From assembly GCF_003667525.1 (NCBI RefSeq), contig NZ_RCUW01000009.1:42871-106870 (forward strand): a stretch of DNA of 64,000 nucleotides, given 5' to 3'. Below are positions 9,746-17,515 of this stretch, piece by piece. Both the position numbers and the translations under genes were made by a program. This DNA is from Mycetocola_B reblochoni (GTDB lineage Bacteria > Actinomycetota > Actinomycetes > Actinomycetales > Microbacteriaceae). Position 1 is the stretch's first letter; every line of letters starts with the position of its first letter. The notes beneath the pieces were generated by a model, which had not been told where the DNA came from, ran no database searches, and was given only the letters and a program-made list of their open reading frames with translations.

Positions 9746-10129
9746 ATGCCTACCGGCAAGGTCAAATTCTTCGACGAAGACAAGGGCTTCGGCTTCGTCA
9801 GTGGTGACGACGGCTCGGAGGTGTTCCTGCACGCGTCGGCACTCCCCTCTGGCGTGAGCAGCGTGAAGCCGGGCACCCGCATCGAGTTCGGGGTCGCCGA
9901 CGGCAAGCGGGGGCCGCAGGCGCTCTCCGCGCGCATCATCGACGCGCCGCCGAGTCTCGCCAAGCTGAAGCGCAAGTCGGCCGACGACATGGCCGTCATC
10001 GTCGAGGACCTCGTCAAGCTGCTCGACGGTGTCGGATCGTCGTTGAGAAAGGGGCACTACCCCGAGGGTTCCCATGCTCGAAAGGTCGCTGCGCTGCTCC
10101 GACGTGTCGCGGATGAGCTCGATGCCTGA
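9746..10129 (+). CDS. Cold-shock-domain protein (CspB-like, extended)
   Basis: This 127-residue protein begins with a cold-shock domain (residues 1-~67): KVKFFDEDKGFGFV is RNP1 and VFLHASAL is RNP2, the aromatic surface that binds single-stranded RNA or DNA. About 60 further residues form a helical, basic C-terminal domain that plain 67-residue CspA proteins lack; this long form is common in actinobacteria. The ATG at 9746 has an AGGG Shine-Dalgarno. A TAGACT box at 9651-9656 gives a ~85-base 5' UTR with a GC hairpin, as expected for cold-shock genes. It overlaps the next gene. Confidence 0.92.
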   Translation: MPTGKVKFFDEDKGFGFVSGDDGSEVFLHASALPSGVSSVKPGTRIEFGVADGKRGPQALSARIIDAPPSLAKLKRKSADDMAVIVEDLVKLLDGVGSSLRKGHYPEGSHARKVAALLRRVADELDA

Positions 10130-10997
10130 CGCCGGGGAGCTGAACGTCGAGCCGGCCACCACGGATGACGTCGTCGAGGCCGCAACGCCGGCGGAGGCCG
10201 GCGGAGCCAAGGACGCGCCTGTTGAGAACGGACCGCGTCTCGCGGACGGTGTGCTGACGGCGGCGGAGCCCCTGGCACGCGACGCACTGGCTGAGGTCAC
10301 GGCCCGGAGCGACGTTGGCTCACTGACAGGGATCGAGGCGCTCGACCCCATCACCGGGCTTCTTCGTTTCGCCTGCACCCGTCCCGGCTACCCGGACTGG
10401 TCCTGGACCGTGGCGGTCGCGCGAGTCGATGACTCGAGCCCGACGACCGTGCTCGAGGTCGAGCTGCTCCCGGGCGATGGCTCCCTGCTGGCACCGCAGT
10501 GGCTGCCCTGGTCGGAGCGCCTGGCCGAGTACAAGGCACAGCAGAAGGCCGAGGCCGAGGCGCGTGCCGCCGCGGGGCTCGCTGACGGAGACACCGATGA
10601 CGACGCGGATGACGCGGACGCGGATGACGCCGATGATGTTGACGCGCTCGACGAGGACGACCTGGATGACGCCCTGGAACTGGCCGACGACGACGGTGTG
10701 GACGCCGTCGACGCGGACGACCGCGACGTCGTGAGCCAGCCAGACGACTCCGTCGACGGACGGGGGGACACAGGAGGCGCACGTTCACGGCGTTCCGCGG
10801 GACGCCCTCGATCCGAGCGTGCGGCGGAGGGCCGGCGCTCCGCCGACAGCGACGAGCATGCGGCGACGGCCGACTCGGACGATCAGTTCAGCTCCGACGA
10901 CATCGTGCCTGCCGGAGACGACGGCGATGATTCGGCGAACCAGGGACGCTCCAAGCCGCGTCGCCGCCGCTTCTGGCAGCGCAGGGGACGCGGCTGA
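10122..10997 (+). CDS. DUF3027-family protein with acidic repeat tract
   Basis: This is a DUF3027-type actinobacterial protein of unknown function (291 aa from the ATG at 10122; an ATG at 10113 is the alternative). The recognisable block is the PGYPDWSWTVAVARV and LLAPQWLPWSERL region. After it comes a run of roughly 45 residues dominated by Asp, Glu and Ala, then Arg/Ser-rich sequence ending in a basic tail. It overlaps the cold-shock gene by 8 bases, so the two are translationally coupled. The same csp / DUF3027 / serC neighbourhood occurs in other actinobacteria. Confidence 0.8.
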   Translation: MPDAGELNVEPATTDDVVEAATPAEAGGAKDAPVENGPRLADGVLTAAEPLARDALAEVTARSDVGSLTGIEALDPITGLLRFACTRPGYPDWSWTVAVARVDDSSPTTVLEVELLPGDGSLLAPQWLPWSERLAEYKAQQKAEAEARAAAGLADGDTDDDADDADADDADDVDALDEDDLDDALELADDDGVDAVDADDRDVVSQPDDSVDGRGDTGGARSRRSAGRPRSERAAEGRRSADSDEHAATADSDDQFSSDDIVPAGDDGDDSANQGRSKPRRRRFWQRRGRG

Positions 10998-11080
10998 CGC
11001 GACAGCTGCACGGCTTGGCGGCGTCGTGGCGTGCGCGGGAGGAGTAGGAGCGCGAGTGCTCGTATGGGTACGCCTTCGCG

Positions 11081-11128
11081 CAGACGACGGGGCCCGGGTG
11101 ACGATCATCACCCGGGCCCCGTCGTCTG
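11081..11128. terminator. Bidirectional terminator, 21-bp stem
   Basis: A perfect 21-bp inverted repeat (11081-11101 with 11108-11128) with a 6-base loop lies between the convergent DUF3027 and serC genes. It can end both transcripts. Confidence 0.9.
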
Positions 11129-11150
11129 CCGTTGCGCGGCCGGGCTCGTC

Positions 11151-12266
11151 TCAGCCCTGCATGTGGGACAGGACGTAGTCGATCGCCCCGGTCAACGTGC
11201 GGACGTCGTCCGGATCGATCGAGGTGAAGGTCGCGATGCGCAGCTGGTTGCGGCCCAGCTTGCGGTACGGCTCGGTATCGACGATGCCGTTCGCACGCAG
11301 CGTTGAGGCGAGCAGCTTCGCGTCGACCTCGTCGGAGAAGTCGATCGTCGCGACCACCTGCGATCGGGCCGAGGCGTCGGTGACGAAGGGGGTGGCCAGG
11401 CTGTGCTGCCGTGCCCACTCGTACAGATGCCCCGAGGACTCGGCGGTGCGCGACGCCGCCCACTCCAGACCGCCGTTGCCGTTGATCCAGTCGATCTGGT
11501 CGCGGAGCAGGACGAGAGTCGTGAGCGCAGGCGTGTTCAGGGTCTGGTTGAGGCGCGAGTTGCTGACGACATTCGCCAGGCTGAGGAACTCGGGGATGTA
11601 GCGCCCGCTCGCGGCGATCCGCTCGATCCGCTCGATCGCCGCGGGGGAGACGAAGGCCAGCCACAGCCCGCCGTCTGAGCCGAAGTTCTTCTGCGGCGCG
11701 AAGTAGTAGACGTCGGCCTCCGCCGGGTCGACGAGGGCTCCGCCGGCGGCGCTGGTCGCGTCGATGACGGTCAGCGCTCCGTCGTCGCCGTGGACACGGC
11801 GCACCGGGGCCATGACCCCCGTCGAGGTCTCGTTGTGCGGCCAGGCATAGACGTCGACGCCCTCGAGCGCTTCGGGCAGGGCGAGCGATCCCCCCGGAGC
11901 CGATCGGACGTCGGGGGCGTTGAGCCACGGAGCCGCGGCGGCGGAGGCGAACTTCTGGCCGAACTCACCGAACGCCACGTTCTGCGCTCGCCGCTCGATC
12001 AGCGAGAACGCCGCCGAGTCCCAGAACGCCGTCGACCCGCCGTTGCCGAGGAGGACCTCGTAGCCGTCGGGAAGTGAGAAGAGCGTCGACAGGCCGGAAC
12101 GGACGTCGCCCACCAGGTTCTTGACGGGGGCCTGGCGGTGGCTTGTCCCCAGCAGCGGCGCGGCCGTGAGCAGGGCGTCGAGCTGGGCGGGACGGATCTT
12201 GGACGGTCCGCAACCGAAGCGGCCGTCGGCGGGCAGGAGCTCTGAGGGAATGGCGATCTGCGGCAT
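11151..12266 (-). CDS. serC: Phosphoserine aminotransferase
   Basis: This PLP enzyme (371 aa) converts 3-phosphohydroxypyruvate plus glutamate to O-phosphoserine in serine synthesis. It is the actinobacterial-type SerC. It opens with FGCGPSKIR and has the phosphate-binding LLGNGGSTAFWD and the PLP lysine in YYFAPQKNFGSDGG (Lys near 192). The ATG at 12266 is chosen because a TACAAT -10 box ends 6 bases upstream, which suggests a leaderless mRNA. It is divergent from the iron repressor gene. Confidence 0.95.
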   Translation of the reverse strand: MPQIAIPSELLPADGRFGCGPSKIRPAQLDALLTAAPLLGTSHRQAPVKNLVGDVRSGLSTLFSLPDGYEVLLGNGGSTAFWDSAAFSLIERRAQNVAFGEFGQKFASAAAAPWLNAPDVRSAPGGSLALPEALEGVDVYAWPHNETSTGVMAPVRRVHGDDGALTVIDATSAAGGALVDPAEADVYYFAPQKNFGSDGGLWLAFVSPAAIERIERIAASGRYIPEFLSLANVVSNSRLNQTLNTPALTTLVLLRDQIDWINGNGGLEWAASRTAESSGHLYEWARQHSLATPFVTDASARSQVVATIDFSDEVDAKLLASTLRANGIVDTEPYRKLGRNQLRIATFTSIDPDDVRTLTGAIDYVLSHMQG

Positions 12267-12351
12267 GACACGATTGTAGTGCGCCGGTTCGGCCGCATCC
12301 CGCCCGGCAGATAGGGTGGGGGCATTGGGTACAGTCCTGGGGAGAAGCTCG

Positions 12352-13047
12352 ATGACAGATCTGATTGACACAACTGAGATGTACCTCCGCACCATCCTGG
12401 AGCTGGAGGAGGAGAGCATCGTGCCGCTGAGGGCGCGCATCTCCGAGCGGCTGGGCCACTCCGGTCCCACGGTCTCGCAGACCGTCGGGCGGATGGAGCG
12501 CGACGGGCTCGTCGTCGTCTCGGGCGACAGGCATCTCGAGCTCACCGAGGCCGGCCGTCGCAAGGCCGTCCACGTCATGCGCAAGCACCGGCTCGCCGAG
12601 CGGCTGCTCAGCGACGTCATCGGTCTCGAGTGGGAGTTCGTGCACGAGGAGGCCTGCCGCTGGGAGCACGTGATGAGCGAGCAGGTCGAGCGCAAGCTCA
12701 TCACCATGCTCGATCACCCCACCGAGTCGCCCTACGGGAACCCGATCCCCGGACTCGACGAGCTCGGCGACGTGCCGGCGGGTGCATTCGCCGCAGGGGT
12801 CACGAACATCGTTCCGCTGGTCCGCGAGGCGGACAGTGATGTGACGGCGACCATCCGGCGTCTGAGCGAGCCCGTGCAGGTCGAGCCGGAGCTCCTGCTG
12901 CAGCTCAAGCAGGCGGGGATCGTGCCGGGGAACGTCGGCGTGTTCAGCTCGAACGGGTCGTACGTTCGGGTCCGGGTTGAAGGTTTCGGCGACGGCCTCG
13001 AGCTTCCCGTTGAGGTCGCTGGACACATCTACGTCGATTCGATTTAG
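12352..13047 (+). CDS. DtxR/IdeR-family iron-dependent repressor
   Basis: This 231-residue metal-dependent repressor binds DNA when loaded with Fe2+ and shuts off iron acquisition. The N-terminal winged helix (SGPTVSQTVGRMERDG) is followed by the dimerisation domain and a C-terminal SH3-like domain. Every metal ligand of DtxR is present at the same number: M10, H79, E83, H98, C102, E105 and H106. Cys102 in EEACRWEHVMSE marks it as an iron sensor rather than MntR. The ATG at 12352 has a GGGGAG Shine-Dalgarno; earlier in-frame starts lack one. Confidence 0.95.
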   Translation: MTDLIDTTEMYLRTILELEEESIVPLRARISERLGHSGPTVSQTVGRMERDGLVVVSGDRHLELTEAGRRKAVHVMRKHRLAERLLSDVIGLEWEFVHEEACRWEHVMSEQVERKLITMLDHPTESPYGNPIPGLDELGDVPAGAFAAGVTNIVPLVREADSDVTATIRRLSEPVQVEPELLLQLKQAGIVPGNVGVFSSNGSYVRVRVEGFGDGLELPVEVAGHIYVDSI

Positions 13048-13064
13048 CGTCATCACGCGGGTTT

Positions 13065-13098
13065 CGGGGGTGGTCACCACGGTGGCCGCCCCCGTTTC
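13065..13098 (+). terminator. Terminator after the DtxR-family gene
   Basis: A stem of up to 14 bp with two G-U pairs (13065-13078 with 13081-13094) starts 17 bases after the stop codon and is followed by TTTCCGTT. Confidence 0.7.
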
Positions 13099-13167
13099 CG
13101 TTCGATCGTCGCAACACGCTCACACGCACGATCACGGCTGCCGTGACATTTCCGTGACCTTCGCGTA

Positions 13168-13304
13168 GGGTGTTACCAGTCCAACGGCAGAACCCGGCCA
13201 CAGGACCCCGCCCGGGGCGCTTCGCGCTCGTCTCCCCGGGGGTGACCCACCAACTTTTGTTGTGACGAGGCGACGTGTGTCGCAGAGGCGCGGAGGTACC
13301 TGTC
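13168..13304 (+). promoter_or_regulatory. Long structured leader of NlpC/P60 gene; possible c-di-AMP (ydaO-type) riboswitch
   Basis: About 135 bases of untranslated leader precede the TTG start of the hydrolase. The leader holds several nested GC stems, a GCGCTTCGCGC mini-hairpin, a GGGGGTGACCCA block and a CAACTTTTGTTG hairpin before the ribosome site. Leaders of secreted NlpC/P60 hydrolases in actinobacteria are known to carry ydaO-type c-di-AMP riboswitches. The position and a G-rich GGGGGNNACCCA-like element fit, but I could not match the full consensus by eye. Confidence 0.35.
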
Positions 13305-14216
13305 TTGGTCGAAAGCAACCACGAGTCGAAGAACGACTCAACCGACGTGAACCCGAACACTCACGGCGACGTTCTTCCCACCCGTCGGAGCCTGCGGCCG
13401 CTGGCGCACTCGCGCAGCGTGTCCCGTCCGCACGAGAGCACGACCGCCGTCGCCCCGACGGCGACGAAGGCCCGCCGCACCGGTCCGACGAAGACGACGC
13501 GGCGGATTCGCTCGACCGCGATCCTCGCCCTCGTGGTTCCCGGTCTCGTCGCGACCGTCGGGCTGCCCGCTGTCGCCGCGTTCAACAGCCCCGAGGACAG
13601 TCAGGTCGGCGCATCGCTCGTCCAGACCCTCAAGGAGAGCGGCACGCAGACGCTGTCCGTGAGCGGTGACGTCGAGGCGCAGGAGGTCGACGTCGACACC
13701 TACTCCGCCACGACGCGCGAAGAGCTCGCCGCCACGGCCGCCCAGGAAGAGGCCGACGCCGCCGCTGAGCGTCGCGCCGAGGCCGCCGCCGAGCAGGAGA
13801 CCGCGGAGACGGAGTACGAGTCGGCCACGGTCCTCGCCTCCGACACGGAGAACACCGTCGCCCTCAACGACGACACCAGCTACCAGAGCCAGCTCTTCGC
13901 CGAGGCACTGAAGTACCAGGGTGTGCCCTACGTCTTCGGCGGCGCCACCCCGGCCGGCTTCGACTGCTCGGGCTTCGTCAAGTACGTCTACGCCAAGTTC
14001 GGCGTGAGCCTGCCGCACTCGTCGACCGCCCAGGGCGCGATGGGGACGACCATTCCGCTGTCCGAGGCCGTTCCCGGCGACCTGCTCGTCGCTCCGGGTC
14101 ACATCGGCTTCTACGCCGGCAACGGGCAGATCCTGCACGCCTCGCAGCCCGGTGTCCCGCTTCGCATCGGCGGCATGTACCAGGACTACCACGCCGTGCG
14201 CCTGCCGATCGGCTAG
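13305..14216 (+). CDS. Secreted NlpC/P60 peptidoglycan endopeptidase
   Basis: This exported cell-wall hydrolase (303 aa) cleaves peptide cross-links in peptidoglycan. The order is a long basic N-terminus, a hydrophobic signal/anchor segment (about residues 68-88), an Ala/Glu-rich coiled region (about 130-180), and the NlpC/P60 domain. The catalytic Cys221 lies in AGFDCSGFV and His266 in APGHIGFYAG. The start is taken as TTG at 13305, since GGAGGT lies 7 bases before it; an upstream GTG at 13275 lacks a good ribosome site. A 34-bp palindromic terminator follows. Confidence 0.92.
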   Translation: MVESNHESKNDSTDVNPNTHGDVLPTRRSLRPLAHSRSVSRPHESTTAVAPTATKARRTGPTKTTRRIRSTAILALVVPGLVATVGLPAVAAFNSPEDSQVGASLVQTLKESGTQTLSVSGDVEAQEVDVDTYSATTREELAATAAQEEADAAAERRAEAAAEQETAETEYESATVLASDTENTVALNDDTSYQSQLFAEALKYQGVPYVFGGATPAGFDCSGFVKYVYAKFGVSLPHSSTAQGAMGTTIPLSEAVPGDLLVAPGHIGFYAGNGQILHASQPGVPLRIGGMYQDYHAVRLPIG

Positions 14217-14240
14217 ACAGCCGTCGTGAACACCGCGTGA

Positions 14241-14274
14241 CGAACGCCGCGATCCCTAGGGATCGCGGCGTTCG
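14241..14274. terminator. 34-bp perfect palindrome, terminator after NlpC/P60 gene
   Basis: Bases 14241-14256 are the exact reverse complement of 14259-14274, so the 34 bases form one palindrome centred on TA. It starts 25 bases after the hydrolase stop. Confidence 0.85.
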
Positions 14275-14291
14275 TGGGTTACAGTGATCGC

Positions 14292-14449
14292 AAACAACCG
14301 AAAGGCTGCCGCGACGCATGTCACGAATATCCGCGAGCACCCGAACCAGGGTGCACTCAGGTAGCGGTGTCGTGCGTTCGCAACGGCGCATAGCCCCGCG
14401 CGCAGTGTGGGCTGGTGAGGCGCTGTCCGTCATGGACAGCGCCTTTTCT
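14292..14449 (+). ncRNA. Candidate small RNA with its own terminator
   Basis: This 300-base gap between two terminators contains no credible ORF, yet looks like a transcription unit. A TACAGT -10-like box is at 14280-14285. Inside is a 6-bp hairpin (14337-14342 with 14349-14354). A textbook intrinsic terminator (11-bp stem 14418-14428 / 14434-14444, then TTTTCT) ends it. It does not show the C-rich loops of the 6C RNA, and I recognise no family. It may instead be an attenuated leader of the HNH gene. Confidence 0.4.
14418..14449 (+). terminator. Intrinsic terminator upstream of HNH gene
   Basis: An 11-bp stem with a 5-base loop is followed by TTTTCT, the clearest T-tract terminator in the window. 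No gene ends within 200 bases upstream. Confidence 0.85.
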
Positions 14450-14525
14450 GTGCCCTGAGGGCGGCTGACGGTTCCGACATCGAATACCGGGAAGCCGCTT
14501 GGCTGTTCGAAGGAGAGACGATCTG

Positions 14526-15029
14526 ATGCGCACACTCGTGCTGAACGCGGGCTACGAGCCCCTCGCCGTGGTGTCCTTCCGCAGGGCCCTCGTGCTGGTG
14601 ATGGACGGCAAGGCCGTCGCCGTGGAGACCGATCCGGAGGACCCGGTCGTCGCGGCATCGGACGCGTTCGATCGCCCCGTGGTGATCGTGCTCACCCGGT
14701 ACGTGCGGGTTCCGATGTCGCGGAGGGTGCCGGTGTCGCGTCGCGGAGTGCTGCGCCGCGACGGAAACCGCTGCGGCTACTGCGGCAAGGCCGCGGCGAC
14801 GATCGACCACATCCTGCCGCGCTCGCGCGGTGGCGCCGACAGCTGGGAGAACCTGGTCGCCTGCTGCGGTCGGTGCAACAACGTGAAGGGATCGAAGACT
14901 CCCGCCGAGATGAATTGGCAGCTGAGGGTCACGCCCAAGATGCCGTACGGCCCGAGCTGGGCCGTCCGCGGGGCCGAGCGGATTCGACCGGAGTGGGACG
15001 CCTATCTCATGCCGTCCGTCGCGGCCTGA
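14526..15029 (+). CDS. HNH endonuclease-family protein
   Basis: This 167-residue protein ends in an HNH nuclease domain. The zinc pairs CGYC and CGRC frame the core IDHILPRSRGGADSWENLVA, where the first catalytic His and the Asn are visible. The N-terminal half (MRTLVLNAGYEPLAVVSFRRA) is the conserved domain of a widespread chromosomal HNH family of unknown substrate, not a phage terminase nuclease. The ATG at 14526 has GGAGAG in front; an earlier in-frame start at 14499 lies in a region without conservation. Confidence 0.88.
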   Translation: MRTLVLNAGYEPLAVVSFRRALVLVMDGKAVAVETDPEDPVVAASDAFDRPVVIVLTRYVRVPMSRRVPVSRRGVLRRDGNRCGYCGKAAATIDHILPRSRGGADSWENLVACCGRCNNVKGSKTPAEMNWQLRVTPKMPYGPSWAVRGAERIRPEWDAYLMPSVAA

Positions 15030-15109
15030 TTCGGCGTCGCCGCGGCGGAGGTGCCGCGCGGTGGGTCGGTGTGCGCGCCCGTGCCGACTTCAGTAGACTG
15101 AATCCACCT

Positions 15110-15184
15110 GCCTCTGTAGCTCAATGGAAGAGCACCTCCGTCCTAAGGAGTTGGTTGGGGGTTCGAGTCCCTCCAGGGGCACCA
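15110..15184 (+). tRNA. tRNA-Arg (anticodon CCT)
   Basis: A full cloverleaf can be drawn. The acceptor stem is 15110-15116 with 15174-15180, the D stem 15119-15122 with 15130-15133, and the anticodon loop GTCCTAA is at 15140-15146 with CCT at 15142-15144. The T arm holds TTCGAGT, and CCA is encoded. The outermost anticodon-stem pair is a C-T mismatch. A TAGACT -10 box at 15094-15099 precedes it. It reads the rare AGG codon. Confidence 0.95.
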
Positions 15185-15189
15185 GAGTG

Positions 15190-15224
15190 AAGGCCCCGGC
15201 CGTCTGTGTGACGGTCGGGGCCTT
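15190..15224 (+). terminator. Terminator after tRNA-Arg
   Basis: A 15-bp stem (15190-15204 with 15210-15224, one G-U pair) starts 5 bases after the tRNA. The T tract is weak. Confidence 0.75.
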
Positions 15225-15291
15225 CGCGTTCTCTCGGGCACGGGCCGCCGCGGCTGCGGCGACCCGTATCACGCGGGCGAGGTGGCCAGTC

Positions 15292-15870
15292 TCAGACGGC
15301 AGCGGGCGTTCCGGAGGCGGTGCCGGACGCACCCTCCGGGTCCAGCGGGACGGCGACGCCGTGGGCGGCGAGGTGGTCGAGGGTGAAGGCGAGCTGTTCG
15401 GCGGGGCTCAACGACACGTCGACCGCGATGGCGTTCTCGTCCGGCTGCAGCGGCTCGAGAGTGGCCAGCTGGGAGGCGAGCAGCGAGGCCGGCATGTAGT
15501 GCCCCGTGCGAGCGGCCATGCGCGTGGCGATGATGCGCTCATCCCCGGTGGGGTGCACGAACACGACGCCGTTCGCCGCGAGCACGTCCCTATAGCTGCG
15601 CTTGAGCGAGGAGCACGTCACGACGCCGGGCGTGCCCGCGGCCTGGTGCTCGTCGATCCAGCGGCGGATCGACCGCAGCCAGGGCCAGCGGTCCTCGTCG
15701 GTGAGCGGCGTGCCGGCGGCCATCTTGGCCACGTTCGCAGCCGGGTGGACCTCGTCCCCCTCGAGGAAGTCCCAGCCGAGGGTCGTCGACAACCCGCTCG
15801 CGAGCGTTGACTTGCCGCTGCCGGAGACGCCCATGACGATGAGGACGGGGGTGCTGGAGTGGAGGGACAT
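15292..15870 (-). CDS. gntK: Gluconokinase
   Basis: This 192-residue P-loop kinase phosphorylates D-gluconate to 6-phosphogluconate, feeding the pentose phosphate or Entner-Doudoroff pathways. The Walker A GVSGSGKST is near the N-terminus. The gluconate-kinase signature follows (FLEGDEVHPAANVAKMAAG, TPLTDEDRWPWL), then CSSLKRSYRD and the lid GHYMPASLL with LEPLQPDE near the end. The last ~20 residues are an Ala/Gly/Ser tail. It is divergent from a GntR/FCD regulator that probably controls it. Confidence 0.95.
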   Translation of the reverse strand: MSLHSSTPVLIVMGVSGSGKSTLASGLSTTLGWDFLEGDEVHPAANVAKMAAGTPLTDEDRWPWLRSIRRWIDEHQAAGTPGVVTCSSLKRSYRDVLAANGVVFVHPTGDERIIATRMAARTGHYMPASLLASQLATLEPLQPDENAIAVDVSLSPAEQLAFTLDHLAAHGVAVPLDPEGASGTASGTPAAV

Positions 15871-15917
15871 CGGTGTTCCTGTTCTTCGTGGTGCGGGTTC
15901 GTTGGCTGGCGTCGGCG

Positions 15918-16019
15918 TCACGGGCGGACGGAGGCGGCGGCCCGTGCGGGGAGGGGGTGCCGCGGCGCGCGGGCGGGCATCCGGGGATCTGCCGGGACGG
16001 CGATGGTGATGATGGCCAT
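15918..16019 (-). CDS. Possible 33-codon upstream ORF in the gntK leader
   Basis: A small frame begins with ATG at 16019, five bases after an AAGGAAG Shine-Dalgarno, and ends at 15918, about 50 bases before gntK in the same direction. The product (MAIITIAVPADPR at its start) resembles nothing I know. It could be a leader peptide or a chance ORF. Nothing else is evident in this ~300-base divergent region except an ATACATCGTACAT near-palindrome around 16062. Confidence 0.3.
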   Translation of the reverse strand: MAIITIAVPADPRMPARAPRHPLPARAAASVRP

Positions 16020-16174
16020 GAGCTTCCTTGGTCTGGCGGGCTGGTGTCCGAGTCTCGTCAATACATCGTACATATTCTTCGACGCTTGTCGACCACGGTG
16101 TTCTCCGGCGCAGGCTCCGCGCCGCCACGGCCGGGCTGACGGTGAGTGTCGCGGCCGACGCCATAATGGGGAGC

Positions 16175-16897
16175 ATGACCTCTGTACCGCGGCGCACGAC
16201 CCCTGCTGCGGTGAAGGTGCACGACACGATCCTCGACCGCCTCGGCGAGCGCATCGTCAGCGGCCAGGTGCCGGCGGGCGAACGACTGGTCGCCGCCGAC
16301 TGGGGCGAGGAGCTCGGAGCCAGTCGCACGGCGGTCCGCGAGGCGGTCCGTGTCCTCGAGTCGCTCGGCATGGTGAGCGTCAGGCGCAAGTCCGGCATCA
16401 CGATCCGGCCGAGCACCGACTGGATGGCATTCGCGCCGGAGATCGTGCGCTGGCGGCTGCGCGGGGCGGGACGGCTCGTCCAGCTGCACGAGCTGAGCGA
16501 GCTCCGTGCGGCCGTCGAGCCGGCCGCGGCGCGACTGGCGGCGTCGACCGCAGACGGGGTCGCGCGCGCGGCCCTCGGTGCCGCCGTCCAGGACATGGTG
16601 ACGCATGCCGACAGGGCGAACGGTGCCGACTACCTCGCGGCGGACGTGCGGTTCCATGCGACGCTCCTCCGCGCCTCAGGGAACTCGATGTTCGCCGGTC
16701 TCACCGCCGTGATCGAAGAGGTCCTCGTCGGGAGGACAGAGCAGGAGCTCATGCCGCAGACGGCGGACGAGACAGCGCTGCGTCTGCACCAGGAGGTCGC
16801 ACACGCCATCACCAGACGCGACGGCGAGGCCGCGGCGCGGGCGATGACCGCCATCGTCGACGAGGCCGACCGGGCTGTGCAGTCCCTCCCGCTTTAG
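16175..16897 (+). CDS. GntR-family (FadR/FCD) transcriptional regulator
   Basis: This 240-residue regulator has an N-terminal winged helix (ERLVAADWGEELGASRTAVREAV) and an FCD ligand domain whose metal-binding residues lie in ADVRFHATLL and LHQEVAHAI. FCD regulators respond to sugar acids and other carboxylates. Divergence from gluconokinase makes gluconate or 6-phosphogluconate the likely ligand (inference). The ATG at 16175 is chosen because GGGGAG lies just upstream; an ATG at 16166 is possible. Confidence 0.88.
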   Translation: MTSVPRRTTPAAVKVHDTILDRLGERIVSGQVPAGERLVAADWGEELGASRTAVREAVRVLESLGMVSVRRKSGITIRPSTDWMAFAPEIVRWRLRGAGRLVQLHELSELRAAVEPAAARLAASTADGVARAALGAAVQDMVTHADRANGADYLAADVRFHATLLRASGNSMFAGLTAVIEEVLVGRTEQELMPQTADETALRLHQEVAHAITRRDGEAAARAMTAIVDEADRAVQSLPL

Positions 16898-16960
16898 CGC
16901 CGTCGTTCGTCGGGCTCCCAATCCGCGTCGCTGGTGAGCAGTCGTCAGCGTGCGGGGCCC

Positions 16961-17431
16961 TCAGCCGGTGCCGCCGCCGTCGAGCTCGGCGTCTATCCGC
17001 GCGACCGCGGCGATCGAGTCGTCGAGAAAGCGCAGGATCACGGCCCGTTCGTCATCGTCGAGCCCGTCGAGTGTCCCGGCGATGCCTCGTGCGAGCGGTG
17101 CGAACAGTGCGCCGCCGACCGCCGTCGCCGTCTCGGTCGCCTGCAGCGTCGTGCTGCGTCGGTCGTCGTCGTTGCGGTGGCGTTCGACGTGGGAGTTGCC
17201 GACCAGGCGGTTGATCACAGCGCTGGTGGCCGGTGCGCTCAGTTCGAGGCGCCGGCTGAGCTCGCCGGGGGTGAGCGGTCCGCCGTCGGTCGAGCCCTCG
17301 AGGATGGCTCCGATGGCGCTGAGGTCGGTCGGGTGCATGCCGTGTGCTCCGGCAAGGTGGGCGACGTGGCGTTGCGTCTCGACGACCAGGCGCTGCAGTG
17401 CGCGCGCGATCTCCCCGTCCGTCGCCGCCAC
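16961..17431 (-). CDS. MarR-family transcriptional regulator
   Basis: This is a 156-residue winged-helix protein of the MarR family. It contains the recognition helix LSRRLELSAPATSAVINRLV and the wing with HRNDDDRRSTTLQAT. The start is GTG at 17431, with GGGAG 7 bases upstream; no ATG is available in frame nearby. It is divergent from the MMPL transporter with 84 bases between them, so it most likely represses that exporter and itself. Confidence 0.85.
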   Translation of the reverse strand: MAATDGEIARALQRLVVETQRHVAHLAGAHGMHPTDLSAIGAILEGSTDGGPLTPGELSRRLELSAPATSAVINRLVGNSHVERHRNDDDRRSTTLQATETATAVGGALFAPLARGIAGTLDGLDDDERAVILRFLDDSIAAVARIDAELDGGGTG

Positions 17432-17465
17432 GATGCACTCCCGATTCTGCTCCGCCGTGTGCTGA

Positions 17466-17487
17466 CATGCTATCGCCCGGATATGCT
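17466..17487. promoter_or_regulatory. Possible MarR operator between marR and MMPL genes
   Basis: An imperfect inverted repeat (ATGCTATC and GATATGCT separated by 5 bases) lies midway between the two divergent starts, where a repressor of both would bind. Confidence 0.35.
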
Positions 17488-17515
17488 TCCACCATCGAAC
17501 TATTAGTGGGAGAGC

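Noticed and set aside
14292..14449. Identity of the candidate small RNA as the actinobacterial 6C RNA
   Set aside because: The two loops with six or more cytosines that define that family are missing.
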